Notes under the pieces: model-generated | What the model was told of the DNA's origin: nothing | Seen by the model: only the letters and a program-made list of their open reading frames with translations | Database searches by the model: none | DNA from: RUG14223 sp051881075 | Lineage (GTDB): Bacteria; Bacillota; Clostridia; Oscillospirales; Acutalibacteraceae | Length of the DNA: 64,000 bases | Reading direction: 5' to 3' | NCBI GenBank assembly: GCA_051881075.1 | Contig: JBJEPE010000081.1 | Location: forward strand, 55,098-119,097 | Shown here: positions 43,989 through 52,714 of the stretch, piece after piece | How the letters are laid out: each line of letters opens with the position of its first letter | How positions within the stretch are numbered: the first letter of the stretch is position 1 | Translations under genes and position numbers: made by a program

Positions 43989-46028
43989 ATGGCGTCACTC
44001 TTTGAAAGATCTATAAAACAATTAAAGGGTATAGGGGATAAGCGTGCCAAGCTGTTTGAAAAGCTGGGAGTAAACAGTATTGGCGCATTGTTATACTATT
44101 TTCCCAGAGGTTATGAGGATTGGTCATCACCTAAGCCGATATCGCACCTTACAGTAGGTGAAACTGCCTGCATACGTGCAACCCTTGAGGGTGATGCGAG
44201 GGAACAGCGCATAGCAGGCGGTAAGCTTATCACAAGGGCAACGGCATATGACGATGAATCGTCTATATCCCTTTTGTTTTTTAATAATAAATACGTTAAG
44301 GATAAGCTTAAGGCAGATTCACAGTTTGTATTTTACGGTAAGATAACCGACAGAGCAGGCAAAAAAGAAATGGTATCTCCGGTATTTTTGTCATCGGTAG
44401 ATGCAGAGAGAATACACCCAATATATAACTTGACGGCAGGGCTTACCTCCAGACAAATAGAATCTGCGGTAGCCTGTGCCATAGGGCTTCTTCCGGATAA
44501 AGTGCGTGACCCTATTCCTGAAGAAATGCTTATAAAGTATGATCTTTGCGGTTTACGTGATGCTATTATTAATATACATATGCCGCAAAGCAATGAAATG
44601 CTCCAAAAAGCAAGGCACAGAATGATGTTTGAGGAGCTTTTAGTGCTTAATCTGGGTTTACGTCAAATTAAATCACGCAATATACAGGCTAAGTCTACTA
44701 AAATAACTAAAAAATACAGCGAAGAATTTTATAAGCTTTTACCCTTTACACCTACAGCCGCACAGATGAATGCTGTTTCAGACTGTGAAAATGATATGAT
44801 GACGCTTAACAGACCCATGAACAGACTTATTCAAGGTGATGTAGGTTCGGGTAAAACCGCAGTTGCGGCGGCGGTGTGCTATACCGTAATAAGAAACGGA
44901 TTTCAGGCGGCATTTATGGCACCAACTGAGATACTGGCAGAACAGCATTATAAGACGCTGACATCCATTTTCAGCGAAACTGATATAAGAATAAGTCTAC
45001 TTACAGGTGCGTCTACAGCGGCAAATAAGCGTAAGATACGTGAGGATCTGGCACTAGGTGAGATAGATCTTATTATAGGTACTCATGCGCTTATATCTGA
45101 TAACGTCGAGTTTAAAAACCTTAGATTGGTCGTAACGGATGAACAGCACAGATTTGGAGTAGCACAGCGCTCGAAATTACTGGCAAAGGGCAACGACCCT
45201 CATCTTATAGTTATGTCTGCAACGCCTATACCACGTACACTGGCGCTTATGATTTACGGCGACCTTGATATATCGGTATTAAATGAATTGCCAAAGGGCA
45301 GACAAAGTATAAGTACATTTTGTATAGACCAATCAAAGAGAAACCGTGCGTATAATTTTCTAAAGGATCAGATAGATATGGGCGGTCAATGTTATATAGT
45401 TTGCCCGCTTGTGGATGAGGGAGAAATACCCGTAGAGTCCGCCATACAGTATGCCGAAAGAATACAAAGCTCAGTCTTTTCAAGCTATAAAGTCGGGTTA
45501 CTTCACGGAAAAATGAAAACGACAGAAAAAGAGATGATAATGCGTAGCTTTTCACAGGGCGAGATAGATGTGCTTGTTTCCACAACGGTTATTGAGGTTG
45601 GCGTGGATGTACCAAACGCCGTTGTAATGCTTATTGAGAATGCCGAACGCTTCGGTTTGTCACAACTGCATCAGCTAAGGGGCAGAGTAGGCAGAGGTGA
45701 TAAAAAATCATACTGCATATTGGTATCACAGGCACAGAATGAAGAGGCAATACGCAGGCTTTCTACAATGTGCCGTACAAATGACGGCTTTAAAATAGCC
45801 GATGAAGATTTAAAGCTGCGTGGTCCCGGTGACTTTTTCGGTTCTAAACAGCACGGTCTGCCTGAGCTTAAGATAGCCGACTTAGCGGATATGAGATACT
45901 TACAGATTACACAAACGGCGGCGCAGGAGATAATAGATGAAGACAGCGATCTGTCACTAGATAAGCATAGGGGATTGAGGGCGGAAATAGTTAGACTCTT
46001 CGGCAAAACAGGTTGTCAGCTTAATTAA
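43989..46028 (+). CDS. recG: ATP-dependent DNA helicase RecG
   Basis: RecG drives branch migration and fork reversal. Residues 1-60 hold the helical start and GIGDKRAKLFEKLGVNSIGALLYYFPRGYED, followed by the wedge/OB domain, then superfamily 2 helicase motifs: GDVGSGKTAVAAAV (Walker A, about 284), MAPTEILAEQH, VTDEQHRFGVAQRSKL (DEQH box), MSATPIPRTLAL, and the TRG region with RAGRVGRGDK-like LRGRVGRGDKKSYC. 679 residues, normal. ATG 43989 follows AGGATTGATCGA. Firm identification. Confidence 0.97.
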   Translation: MASLFERSIKQLKGIGDKRAKLFEKLGVNSIGALLYYFPRGYEDWSSPKPISHLTVGETACIRATLEGDAREQRIAGGKLITRATAYDDESSISLLFFNNKYVKDKLKADSQFVFYGKITDRAGKKEMVSPVFLSSVDAERIHPIYNLTAGLTSRQIESAVACAIGLLPDKVRDPIPEEMLIKYDLCGLRDAIINIHMPQSNEMLQKARHRMMFEELLVLNLGLRQIKSRNIQAKSTKITKKYSEEFYKLLPFTPTAAQMNAVSDCENDMMTLNRPMNRLIQGDVGSGKTAVAAAVCYTVIRNGFQAAFMAPTEILAEQHYKTLTSIFSETDIRISLLTGASTAANKRKIREDLALGEIDLIIGTHALISDNVEFKNLRLVVTDEQHRFGVAQRSKLLAKGNDPHLIVMSATPIPRTLALMIYGDLDISVLNELPKGRQSISTFCIDQSKRNRAYNFLKDQIDMGGQCYIVCPLVDEGEIPVESAIQYAERIQSSVFSSYKVGLLHGKMKTTEKEMIMRSFSQGEIDVLVSTTVIEVGVDVPNAVVMLIENAERFGLSQLHQLRGRVGRGDKKSYCILVSQAQNEEAIRRLSTMCRTNDGFKIADEDLKLRGPGDFFGSKQHGLPELKIADLADMRYLQITQTAAQEIIDEDSDLSLDKHRGLRAEIVRLFGKTGCQLN

Positions 46029-46035
46029 TAAATAT

Positions 46036-46080
46036 AAAACAGCAATATCGGCATTAAAGCTCGGTATTGCTGTTTTTATT
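46036..46080 (+). terminator. Terminator after recG
   Basis: AAAACAGCAATA pairs with TATTGCTGTTTT around a 17-base loop, then TTTATT. Confidence 0.85.
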
Positions 46081-46101
46081 ATTATGCTGTGAGGTACTGC
46101 A

Positions 46102-46138
46102 ACAAAAATTCCTCCTATGGCAAATTACCATAGGAGGA
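46102..46138 (-). terminator. Terminator of the recD2-comFC-mreB-like unit
   Basis: Perfect 11-bp stem TCCTCCTATGG/CCATAGGAGGA (46110-46120, 46128-46138); the minus strand continues with ATTTTTGTT. Confidence 0.85.
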
Positions 46139-46166
46139 TAAATGTATATAAGTAAAGAATTAAAGG

Positions 46167-47180
46167 TTATTCTTCTGATAAAGGATTAATACTGCTGAGG
46201 GCGTTTGTTTTGAGAAGCTTGGCAAATTTAAGTGCCTTACCGCATCCGTTTACAACACAGTCAGCAGGATTTTCTATTGGGTTTACGTCAAGATTTAAGC
46301 AGTCCTTGATAAGCTCATCAAAGCCCCTTAGTTGTGAGCATCCGCCCGTTAATGTCATTCCGTCAGAGTATATATCGCTTACAAGCTCAGGTGATGTCTG
46401 CTCAAGTACCGTCTGCATGGTACGTATAATTTGCATAGCTGGGTCATACAGCGCCTCTATCATCTCGTCAGATACCATCTCAATAGCCTGCGGTATGCCT
46501 GTAACGGCATTTCTGCCTTTAATAGTAAACGGTGGAAGATCCTTTTGAGGTGTAACGCAGCCTATGGCGATTTTAGCTTCTTCAGCCATCTTAGAGCCTA
46601 CTATAAGGTTATATTTACGTTTGATGTACTTGACTATTTCATCATCAAACATATTACCTGCTATCTTTATGGAACGTGATGCTACTATGTCGCCTAATGA
46701 TATTACTGCTATATCAGTAGTGCCTCCGCCTATATCTACTACAAATATACCGTGAGATTCGTTTATATCAAGTCCTGCACCAAGTGCGGCGGCCTTTTGT
46801 GCCTCTATAAGATATACCTTCCTCATACCTATGTTACGTATGGCATCAAATACTGCCCTTTTTTCAACGTCCGTTATCTCACCGGGAACACAGGCAACTA
46901 CCTTTGGCATTATAAGCTTGCTGGTACACACGCTTTTCAGCATTGTGCTTATCATATCTTCTACCAGATAAAAGTCAGAAATTACACCGCCAACAAGTGG
47001 GTACATTGCCTTTATTCTTTTAGATGTTCTACCTATCATCTTAGAGGCTTCAGTACCTAAGGCAATAATACTTCCTGTATCTGCGTCTATGGTAACAACC
47101 GACGGTTCATCCAGAATTTTACCTTTTTTATCAGAATATATCCTTATATTTGAAGTTCCTAAATCTATTGCAAGATTCAT
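46167..47180 (-). CDS. MreB/Mbl-family actin-like protein
   Basis: 337 residues with the actin-fold motifs of MreB: DLGTSNIRIY (phosphate 1), KILDEPSVV, ACVPGEITDVEKRAVFDA, VVDIGGGTTDIAVIS (phosphate 2, about 149-163) and LTGGCSQLRGFDELI (adenosine region). MreB proteins organise the elongation machinery. It is not beside mreC/mreD but ends a minus-strand unit after recD2 and comFC. The NIRIY in place of the usual NTLVY/NTLIY and a rather short C-terminus suggest a secondary paralogue (Mbl/MreBH-like). ATG 47180, with AAGGAGTAAT ahead. Confidence 0.9.
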   Translation of the reverse strand: MNLAIDLGTSNIRIYSDKKGKILDEPSVVTIDADTGSIIALGTEASKMIGRTSKRIKAMYPLVGGVISDFYLVEDMISTMLKSVCTSKLIMPKVVACVPGEITDVEKRAVFDAIRNIGMRKVYLIEAQKAAALGAGLDINESHGIFVVDIGGGTTDIAVISLGDIVASRSIKIAGNMFDDEIVKYIKRKYNLIVGSKMAEEAKIAIGCVTPQKDLPPFTIKGRNAVTGIPQAIEMVSDEMIEALYDPAMQIIRTMQTVLEQTSPELVSDIYSDGMTLTGGCSQLRGFDELIKDCLNLDVNPIENPADCVVNGCGKALKFAKLLKTNALSSINPLSEE

Positions 47181-47222
47181 ATTTATTACTCCTTCACTTA
47201 AAAAGTCACGCTCATTTTAAAG

Positions 47223-47885
47223 TTAGCTGACATCTGCGGCAGTAATGCACAGCACCTGTGATGCTCCGCTGTTTTTCAGCATTACGGCACATTCGTTAAG
47301 TGTCCAGCCTGTAGTTATTATATCATCGCATATAATGATCTTTTTACCTTCTAAATTGTATTTATTATTAACGGAATAAACGCCCTTTACGTTTTCGGCA
47401 CGTTTATTTTTATTGAGCGTATGTTGAATGCTGTTTGACTTGGTTTTACATAATATATTATTATATGACTTTTTTAACAAAAATGCAATATCTTTAGCTA
47501 TCAACTCCGCTTGATTATATCCTCTTTTTTTGTGCGATTTTATCATAAGCGGAACAAAAGTAATATAATCTGCATCAAATTTTAAAAGCTCATCATAATA
47601 ATTACTGAATATTATATTGGCATATGCCAAGGCATATTTGGTTTTTCCCGCAAATTTAAACCCAAGCACAGATTTTTTGTATTTATCTCTGTATTTAAAT
47701 GCAGATATACACACAAACCCGCCCGGTGTTTTGCGAATAAATTTTTTACCCTTTACTTCTGACAAACATCTTTCGCATATATGCTTACCGAGGGGCAATT
47801 CATCGTTACAAAATGCACATTCATCGTGATATATAAGAGAAAGCGCTTTGTTTACAAGACCTTTTAAGAAATTACAAATCTGCAT
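47223..47885 (-). CDS. comFC: ComFC-type phosphoribosyltransferase-like protein
   Basis: A 220-residue protein of the ComF/GntX family, linked to DNA uptake and possibly nucleotide recycling. Four cysteines form a zinc finger at the start (CAFCNDELPLGKHICERC), and the PRPP-binding loop IIICDDIITTGWTLNECA is near the C-terminus. The beginning overlaps the end of recD2: ATG 47885 and GTG 47894/47897 are all in frame, with only a weak GGTGAAG ahead, so translation is probably coupled. No comFA is adjacent. Presence does not show that the strain is competent. Confidence 0.87.
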   Translation of the reverse strand: MQICNFLKGLVNKALSLIYHDECAFCNDELPLGKHICERCLSEVKGKKFIRKTPGGFVCISAFKYRDKYKKSVLGFKFAGKTKYALAYANIIFSNYYDELLKFDADYITFVPLMIKSHKKRGYNQAELIAKDIAFLLKKSYNNILCKTKSNSIQHTLNKNKRAENVKGVYSVNNKYNLEGKKIIICDDIITTGWTLNECAVMLKNSGASQVLCITAADVS

Positions 47886-50094
47886 TTTCTTCACCACGTA
47901 TTATAAATTCCTTAAGACCTGAATACCGTTTTGCATGGCGGTTATTGTTTACCATCTGCTTTACTATATCGGGCAATCCAACCAGTATAAGAAGCTTTTT
48001 GGCTCTTGTGACGGCCGTATAAAGCAGATTTCTGTATAAAAGCTGTGCAGGTCCGTGGAACATCGGTATGATTACCGCCTCAAATTCGTTACCTTGACTT
48101 TTATGTACCGTTGTGGCATATGCAAGGTCAAGGTCAACGGCACTTTCTGCGTTATATGTTGCTATGCGGTCATCAAAGCGTACCTTTAATATCTGTGAAT
48201 TTTTGTTTACCTCCACAAGAATACCTATATCGCCGTTGAATACGCCTTCTCCGTTTGATCCGTCCTCTTTAAGCCATAATATATTGTAGTTGTTTTTTAT
48301 CTGCATTACCTTATCGCCCTCACGCAGGCACAGCCCGTTTACCGTTATTTCTTTCTTAGTTGGTGATGCAGGATTTATTACCGCTTGCAGTTTTTTGTTA
48401 AGTTCATTAGCGCCAAGCTCGCCCTTTCTTCCGGGGGAGAGTACCTGTATATCATAGACAGGTGAATATCCGTAGGTCTTGGGCAACCGTGTACTGCACA
48501 GGTCAAGTATAGTTTTTGATATTGCAGAAACAGTATAAGCCTGCATGAAGAAAAAGTCGTTATCACGGCGTGATATATCCGGTAAAATGCCCTTTATAAT
48601 GCTGTGGGCGTTTGTTACTATCAGACTTTGCATAGATTGTCTGAATATCTCGGAAAGCTGTACAACAGGCATTACTCCTGATGCTATAAGATCACCAAGT
48701 ACATTGCCTGCGCCTACAGACGGCAGCTGGTCGCTGTCACCTACAAGTATAAGACGACATCCCATAGGTAACGCACGTAATACGCTGTCAAAGATAAGCG
48801 AATCTACCATAGAAAGCTCGTCCAGAATAAGTGCATCGCAGTTAAGCATATTTTTCTCGTTGCGTTTGAATATCGGCCTGTCCTCAGCATCCCATGCAAC
48901 CTCTAAAAGACGGTGAATGGTCTTGGCCTCACATCCCGTTACCTCAGACATTCTTTGAGCGGCTCTGCCTGTAGGGGCGGCAAGAAATACCTTTTGACCG
49001 TTTTTCTTTAATATTTTTATTATAGCGTTGAGCGTAGTTGTCTTACCTGTACCCGGTCCGCCTGTAAGTATAAGCATACCCTTTGTAAGTGCCTCGGTTA
49101 TGGCTTTTCGCTGTAACTCTGCGTATTCTATTTTTCGTTCTTTTTCTATTTTCTCAATCTCTTTGTCTATATTGGGAATTTCCATTGCAGGAAATTTAAG
49201 CAGCATTAAAAGTCTTGCGGCAGAGTATGCCTCACTTTCGTAGAGTGTTGCTGTAAATATAAAGCTCTTGTTATCTATAACGTCGCACACCAGAGTGCCG
49301 TCTGTCAGCAGTTCTTGCAATGCACTTTCGGCACGCTCCTCGCTGACACCTAAAAAATCCGCCGACGCAGAGAGTAGTCTGTCAGTAGGTAAGCAGGTAT
49401 GTCCGTTACCACGGTTATGGTTGAGTATATGCACTATGCCGGCACGTACACGGCATATGTCATCAACTGAACGCTCCATGCTCTGCGCTATAAGGTCAAC
49501 CTTATCGAATGAAATGCAAACAGGCTCAAGGCACAATAAAAACGGATCCTGTTCTACTATTTCCAGTGCTTTGTTACCGTATGTTTTCCATATTTTTACG
49601 GATTCATATGGAGCAATGCCGTATTTCCCCAGATGCGTCATTACCTCACGTAGACCGAATATTTTATTAAGCTCACTGCTCATGTATTTAGCTTTTTCAA
49701 GCGATATTCCCTTTATTTGAGCCAGCCGCTGAGGGTCCTTTTCTATTACCTCAAGCGTTTGATCTCCGAAATTCTCTACAAGTCTGCGTGCCATAGTGGG
49801 ACCTATGCCTTTAATAGCGCCTGATGAAAGATACTTTAAAATAGCCGTCGAGTTTTCCGGAGCCATACGCTCACACGCTTCTATTGCAAATTGTCTGCCG
49901 TATGAAGCATGGGTTTTCCACCTGCCTATAAGCTTAAGGGATTCGCCTATATTTATAAAGGGCATAATACCAACCGCTGTAATGCTGTCATCGCCTACGG
50001 TCATTTCTATTACTGAATATCCGTTCTCATCGTTTCTGTATATAATTTCTTCAACTTCACCGGTAAGCTCATATAGCGTGCTGTTGTCGGTCAT
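47872..50094 (-). CDS. recD2: RecD2-type DNA helicase
   Basis: A 5'-3' superfamily 1B helicase of organisms without RecBC. Order: N-terminal OB-like region (about 1-80), helix-hairpin-helix block with GIGPTMARRLVENFG (about 92-106) and LAQIKGISLEKA, helicase motifs LTGGPGTGKTTTLNAI (Walker A, about 343), LILDELSMVD, GDSDQLPSVGAGNVL, and the late motif YATTVHKSQGNEFEAVI. About 740 residues. Three ATGs compete (50103, 50100, 50094): GGAAAGG at about 50106-50112 suits 50094 best. First gene of the minus-strand unit, divergent from the CofE-like gene. Confidence 0.95.
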   Translation of the reverse strand: MTDNSTLYELTGEVEEIIYRNDENGYSVIEMTVGDDSITAVGIMPFINIGESLKLIGRWKTHASYGRQFAIEACERMAPENSTAILKYLSSGAIKGIGPTMARRLVENFGDQTLEVIEKDPQRLAQIKGISLEKAKYMSSELNKIFGLREVMTHLGKYGIAPYESVKIWKTYGNKALEIVEQDPFLLCLEPVCISFDKVDLIAQSMERSVDDICRVRAGIVHILNHNRGNGHTCLPTDRLLSASADFLGVSEERAESALQELLTDGTLVCDVIDNKSFIFTATLYESEAYSAARLLMLLKFPAMEIPNIDKEIEKIEKERKIEYAELQRKAITEALTKGMLILTGGPGTGKTTTLNAIIKILKKNGQKVFLAAPTGRAAQRMSEVTGCEAKTIHRLLEVAWDAEDRPIFKRNEKNMLNCDALILDELSMVDSLIFDSVLRALPMGCRLILVGDSDQLPSVGAGNVLGDLIASGVMPVVQLSEIFRQSMQSLIVTNAHSIIKGILPDISRRDNDFFFMQAYTVSAISKTILDLCSTRLPKTYGYSPVYDIQVLSPGRKGELGANELNKKLQAVINPASPTKKEITVNGLCLREGDKVMQIKNNYNILWLKEDGSNGEGVFNGDIGILVEVNKNSQILKVRFDDRIATYNAESAVDLDLAYATTVHKSQGNEFEAVIIPMFHGPAQLLYRNLLYTAVTRAKKLLILVGLPDIVKQMVNNNRHAKRYSGLKEFIIRGEENADL

Positions 50095-50208
50095 TTTCAT
50101 CATCCTTTCCGTAGGTGGGATAAATATAATATATAAAACAAAAATATCATTTTGCGTTGTTGTCTTTATTTTAATAAAAACTATATCAATTTATTTTTGA
50201 ACAAACTA

Positions 50209-50237
50209 TTGAATAATTTAATTTGTTAGTCTATAAT
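50209..50237 (+). promoter_or_regulatory. Promoter of the CofE-like gene
   Basis: TTGAAT 50209-50214 and TATAAT 50232-50237, spacer 17; predicted start near 50244, 30 bases before ATG 50274. Confidence 0.75.
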
Positions 50238-50273
50238 AGGGGAAGTAAAAATTTTAAAGGGATGGATAAATTT

Positions 50274-51065
50274 ATGGAGTTTTATGCAAACGAAGGTAAA
50301 AACGTTGAAATAGAAGTAAACGGTCAAATTTATATGCGCCATGCGATAAAGACTCGCTTTGTTAAAGTAGGCGAAAGCTACATTGACGTATATAAAGAGT
50401 ATGTTTTGCCACTGTATCAGGAGGGCGACATAGTTTCTACAAGTGAAAAGATAATTGCATTGTGCCAAAACAGAATAGTTAAGCGTGAAGATATAAAGAT
50501 AGGTTTCTGGGCAAAGCTACTGTCTAAGTTTGCCTCACACCCGGACACAGGCGTAGGTGTTGGTGAAACGATAAAAATGCAGTATGCTATAGATACCGTA
50601 GGCTTGCTGAAGGTTCTGTGGGCCAGCTTTGCAAGTGCCGTTACCAAGCTGTTCGGTAAAAGAGGAGTTTTCTATAAGATAGTAGGTTTAGAAGTAAGCG
50701 GACTTGACGGTTTCTACGATAAGGTTTGGTCTGAGTATAGAGATATAGGTATAAGAATCCCGGAAAACCCTACAGGCGTTTGTAATGAGGTAAAAGAAAA
50801 GCTCGGCATGAGCTGTATGATAGTTGACGCAAACGATTTAGGTCAAGAGATACTCGGTTATTCTGACGATATAACGCTTACTCCCGAAGAGCTTAAGGGA
50901 CTTATCAGGGATAACCCGTCAGGTCAGGGCAGCGAGCTTACACCTATTATTCTGATAAGAAAGAAGCCGGCAGATGATGCAGAGCCTGTAGAGCAAGAGA
51001 GCGTAAGCGAAGAAATACAAGCCGATGATTCACAGTCCGATGAGCAGGAAGGCACAGAAGAATAA
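50274..51065 (+). CDS. Protein with F420-0:gamma-glutamyl ligase (CofE)-like fold
   Basis: 263 residues. The central part reads like CofE: EGDIVSTSEKIIALCQNRIV, SHPDTGVGVGETIKMQYAID, then CMIVDANDLGQEILGYSD and the tail TPIILIRKK. CofE adds glutamate to F420-0 in actinobacteria and methanogens. No F420 gene is seen here and Clostridia of this type are not known to make F420, so another substrate is likely; the family is annotated only as DUF/CofE-like in gut Firmicutes. The tail after 235 is acidic (Glu/Asp/Gln). I prefer ATG 50274; ATG 50262 is an alternative but lies at the ribosome site AAAGGG. Confidence 0.75.
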   Translation: MEFYANEGKNVEIEVNGQIYMRHAIKTRFVKVGESYIDVYKEYVLPLYQEGDIVSTSEKIIALCQNRIVKREDIKIGFWAKLLSKFASHPDTGVGVGETIKMQYAIDTVGLLKVLWASFASAVTKLFGKRGVFYKIVGLEVSGLDGFYDKVWSEYRDIGIRIPENPTGVCNEVKEKLGMSCMIVDANDLGQEILGYSDDITLTPEELKGLIRDNPSGQGSELTPIILIRKKPADDAEPVEQESVSEEIQADDSQSDEQEGTEE

Positions 51066-51096
51066 TTTTATATATTAAATTAATAATTTCATTATT

Positions 51097-51131
51097 ATGG
51101 TGTTGTTGGTGTAAAGCACAAGCAACACCAT
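51097..51131. terminator. Hairpin between convergent genes
   Basis: ATGGTGTTG (51097-51105) pairs with CAACACCAT (51123-51131), with an inner TGT/GCA region and AT-rich flanks on both sides; could serve both strands. Confidence 0.6.
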
Positions 51132-51177
51132 ATAATTATATCAAATACTTATTGATTTTACAATCCCCAAAAGCTAA

Positions 51178-51525
51178 TTAATCGCTTGAGGTTTCAAAGC
51201 TGCTTAAGTATTCCTGCGGCGTGTAAATTTGCAGAAAGTCATATTCCTTATGTAGTTGTTCGCAGATACTGCGTGTTTCGTTATCCATACTGCAATCAAG
51301 GCAAATAAGCTGATCAACCTTACAGCCGTCATTCCACCTTATAGTCGCAATTAAGCTTCGCAGATGAATTTCAATGTCCTCATCATGACCGTATATAGGT
51401 ACAATAATAGCAGAATAACGCTTATTTTTTGTTCCTGTAAATATCAGAATACATAATCGTATAAGCTCAACAAAACCGATGGTTGCCAGGCACATTACAG
51501 AGCCCTTTAATAATACCTCAACCAT
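51178..51525 (-). CDS. Small membrane protein with a glycosyltransferase-A-like start domain
   Basis: 115 residues. One hydrophobic helix (about 7-30) is followed by YSAIIVPIYGHDEDIEIHLRSL and LICLDCSMDNETRSICEQL, which follow the pattern of the first two Rossmann strands of GT-A (family 2) enzymes (VPVYNxEExIxxxLxSL; DDGSTDxT). The catalytic second half is missing, so it is not a full glycosyltransferase. A short start codon region with AAAGGAA lies ahead. The frame is intact, so it may be a real small protein of unknown function or an old remnant. Confidence 0.6.
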   Translation of the reverse strand: MVEVLLKGSVMCLATIGFVELIRLCILIFTGTKNKRYSAIIVPIYGHDEDIEIHLRSLIATIRWNDGCKVDQLICLDCSMDNETRSICEQLHKEYDFLQIYTPQEYLSSFETSSD

Positions 51526-51623
51526 AACTAAACCGTTCCTTTCAAGTTAATTATGCCTGTATTCGGCGGATATAGTAACATTTTATTCCGAGAAAAGCAC
51601 AGTTGATAATATTTTTTAATTTT

Positions 51624-51653
51624 TTGAATAATCTTGTGACTTACGCAGATAAT
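51624..51653 (+). promoter_or_regulatory. Promoter candidate for the DUF1540 gene
   Basis: TTGAAT 51624-51629 and GATAAT 51648-51653 with an 18-base spacer, 52 bases before the start codon. A TGCAC/GTGCA inverted repeat lies just downstream. Confidence 0.55.
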
Positions 51654-51705
51654 ATAGCTTGTGCACGTTATATGTGCATTAAAATAGTTGAGAGGATGTT
51701 TTATC

Positions 51706-51894
51706 ATGGATAGTAGTTCAGCAAACAAAAGCATCAGATGCTCTGTAAGCCAGTGCAGATATCACTGCCAAAATCAGGATTATTGTTCACTTGAAAGCAT
51801 TAAGGTTGGTTCTCATGAGGCAAACCCAACTGTAAACGAGTGTACAGACTGTGAGTCATTCTCACTTGGCAGCCGTAGCTGTACAAATTGCTGA
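51706..51894 (+). CDS. DUF1540 cysteine-rich small protein
   Basis: 62 residues with the DUF1540 pattern: CSVSQCRYHCQNQDYCSL, then a short strand (KVGSHEA) and CTDCESF, ending in CTNC. The eight to nine cysteines in pairs suggest metal binding. The family is widespread in sporulating Firmicutes and of unknown function. ATG 51706 follows GAGAGGATG; an earlier in-frame ATG/TTG near 51688 sits over that site. Followed at 51986 by a probable independent RNA gene. Confidence 0.85.
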   Translation: MDSSSANKSIRCSVSQCRYHCQNQDYCSLESIKVGSHEANPTVNECTDCESFSLGSRSCTNC

Positions 51895-51973
51895 GTTAGG
51901 CATTAGTAAACATACCGTAGGTCTAGCAGAATTTAGTCCTTTATGTATGCAATAGTGTACGTATAGGTAATAT

Positions 51974-52198
51974 TATAATGCTTACGGTATATACAGGGGT
52001 ACTTTACGGGGACGCTTAAAGTGAAAAGCGGTAAATAAGCCTTTTTCTTTAAACGGTCAACCCCGTTTATGTGGCTCTGTAGGCACATTACGGATGTGTC
52101 GCAAATGCGGAAAGCCGCATATGTGTTATAAGGAAAAAGAGCCGCTTTTTGTCGAAGCAAAACCGTTAATATACAGTAAAGATATACCTTGCTTTTTT
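51974..52198 (+). ncRNA. Probable independent structured RNA, about 213 nt (unknown class; divergent 6S RNA possible)
   Basis: TATAAT (51974-51979) lies 6-7 bases before a sequence whose 5' end GGTATAT (51986-51992) pairs with ATATACC (52182-52188), followed by GCTTTTTT. Inside: AAAAGCGG/CCGCTTTT (52024-52031, 52142-52149), a 12-bp stem (52040-52051, 52129-52141, one bulge) and three hairpins: AAACGG-TCAACC-CCGTTT (52051-52068), CACAT-TACGG-ATGTG (52084-52098), ATGCGG-AAAG-CCGCAT (52105-52120). No open frame. Size, end pairing and terminator fit a 6S RNA, but the three-hairpin crown does not look like a 6S rod. No -35 stands out. Confidence 0.55.
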
Positions 52199-52262
52199 CA
52201 GAATTATAATATATGGCAATCAGCGGCTTAGACCAAATAGATAAAAAGAGGAAGGTTACAGC

Positions 52263-52598
52263 ATGAGCTTTTATGATGTAGTGTATGAGATAGTGCGGCA
52301 GATACCTAAGGGAAAGGTAGCTACATATGGACAGATTGCCATTATTGCAGGCAGTCCCAGAGCGTCAAGAGCGGTAGGCTATGCGTTGCATTTTAATCCT
52401 ATGCCCGGAATTATACCTTGTCATAGAGTGGTGAACAGAGAGGGCAGGCTTGCCCCTGCGTTTGCTTTTGGTGGGGAAGATGCACAACGAAATTTACTTT
52501 TGAGTGAAAATGTAGAGGTAAGCGACGAAAACCAAGTCGATTTAAAAAAGTATCTTTGGCAGCCTGAGAACGTGACTGTTACAAGGAATAAAGGATAA
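52263..52598 (+). CDS. MGMT-family (Ogt/ATL-like) alkyltransferase domain protein
   Basis: 111 residues of the DNA-binding/methyltransfer domain: QIPKGKVATYGQIA, GSPRASRAVGYALHFNP and IIPCHRVVNREG. The active-site PCHRV is intact, so it could accept alkyl groups, unlike true ATL proteins in which Cys is replaced. The Ada/Ogt N-terminal domain is missing; YbaZ-like proteins of this size bind O6-alkylguanine. ATG 52263 follows AGAGGAAGG. It comes right after the probable RNA and before its terminator. Confidence 0.88.
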   Translation: MSFYDVVYEIVRQIPKGKVATYGQIAIIAGSPRASRAVGYALHFNPMPGIIPCHRVVNREGRLAPAFAFGGEDAQRNLLLSENVEVSDENQVDLKKYLWQPENVTVTRNKG

Positions 52599-52611
52599 AT
52601 AATAAGCTGAT

Positions 52612-52648
52612 ATCCGCACTTGTGTGTTTGCATGGTGCGGATTTTTTG
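52612..52648 (+). terminator. Terminator after the MGMT-family gene
   Basis: ATCCGCAC (52612-52619) pairs with GTGCGGAT (52635-52642), then TTTTT. Confidence 0.85.
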
Positions 52649-52687
52649 CGCATTAATTTATTTGATTTGCGGATTGAAAGCTGAATC

Positions 52688-52714
52688 ACACTTATAAATC
52701 CTGCGCCATACTAT
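52688..52714 (+). promoter_or_regulatory. Likely sigma-K promoter of dpaAB
   Basis: ACA at 52688-52690, 16 bases, then CATACTAT at 52707-52714, which fits the sigma-K pattern AC-N16-CATAnnnT. It is 75 bases before dpaA, a known sigma-K-controlled operon in Bacillus. A nested inverted repeat (CTATGTACT/AGTACTGCATAG around CCCC/GGGG, about 52711-52767) lies in the leader. Confidence 0.65.

Noticed and set aside
51528..51734. 68-residue minus-strand frame
   Set aside because: No ribosome site, crosses the DUF1540 promoter, and its composition is that of random AT-rich DNA.
51974..52198. RNase P RNA or a T-box
   Set aside because: No GAGGAAAGTCC or TGGGTGGYACC-type conserved blocks; length too short for RNase P RNA.
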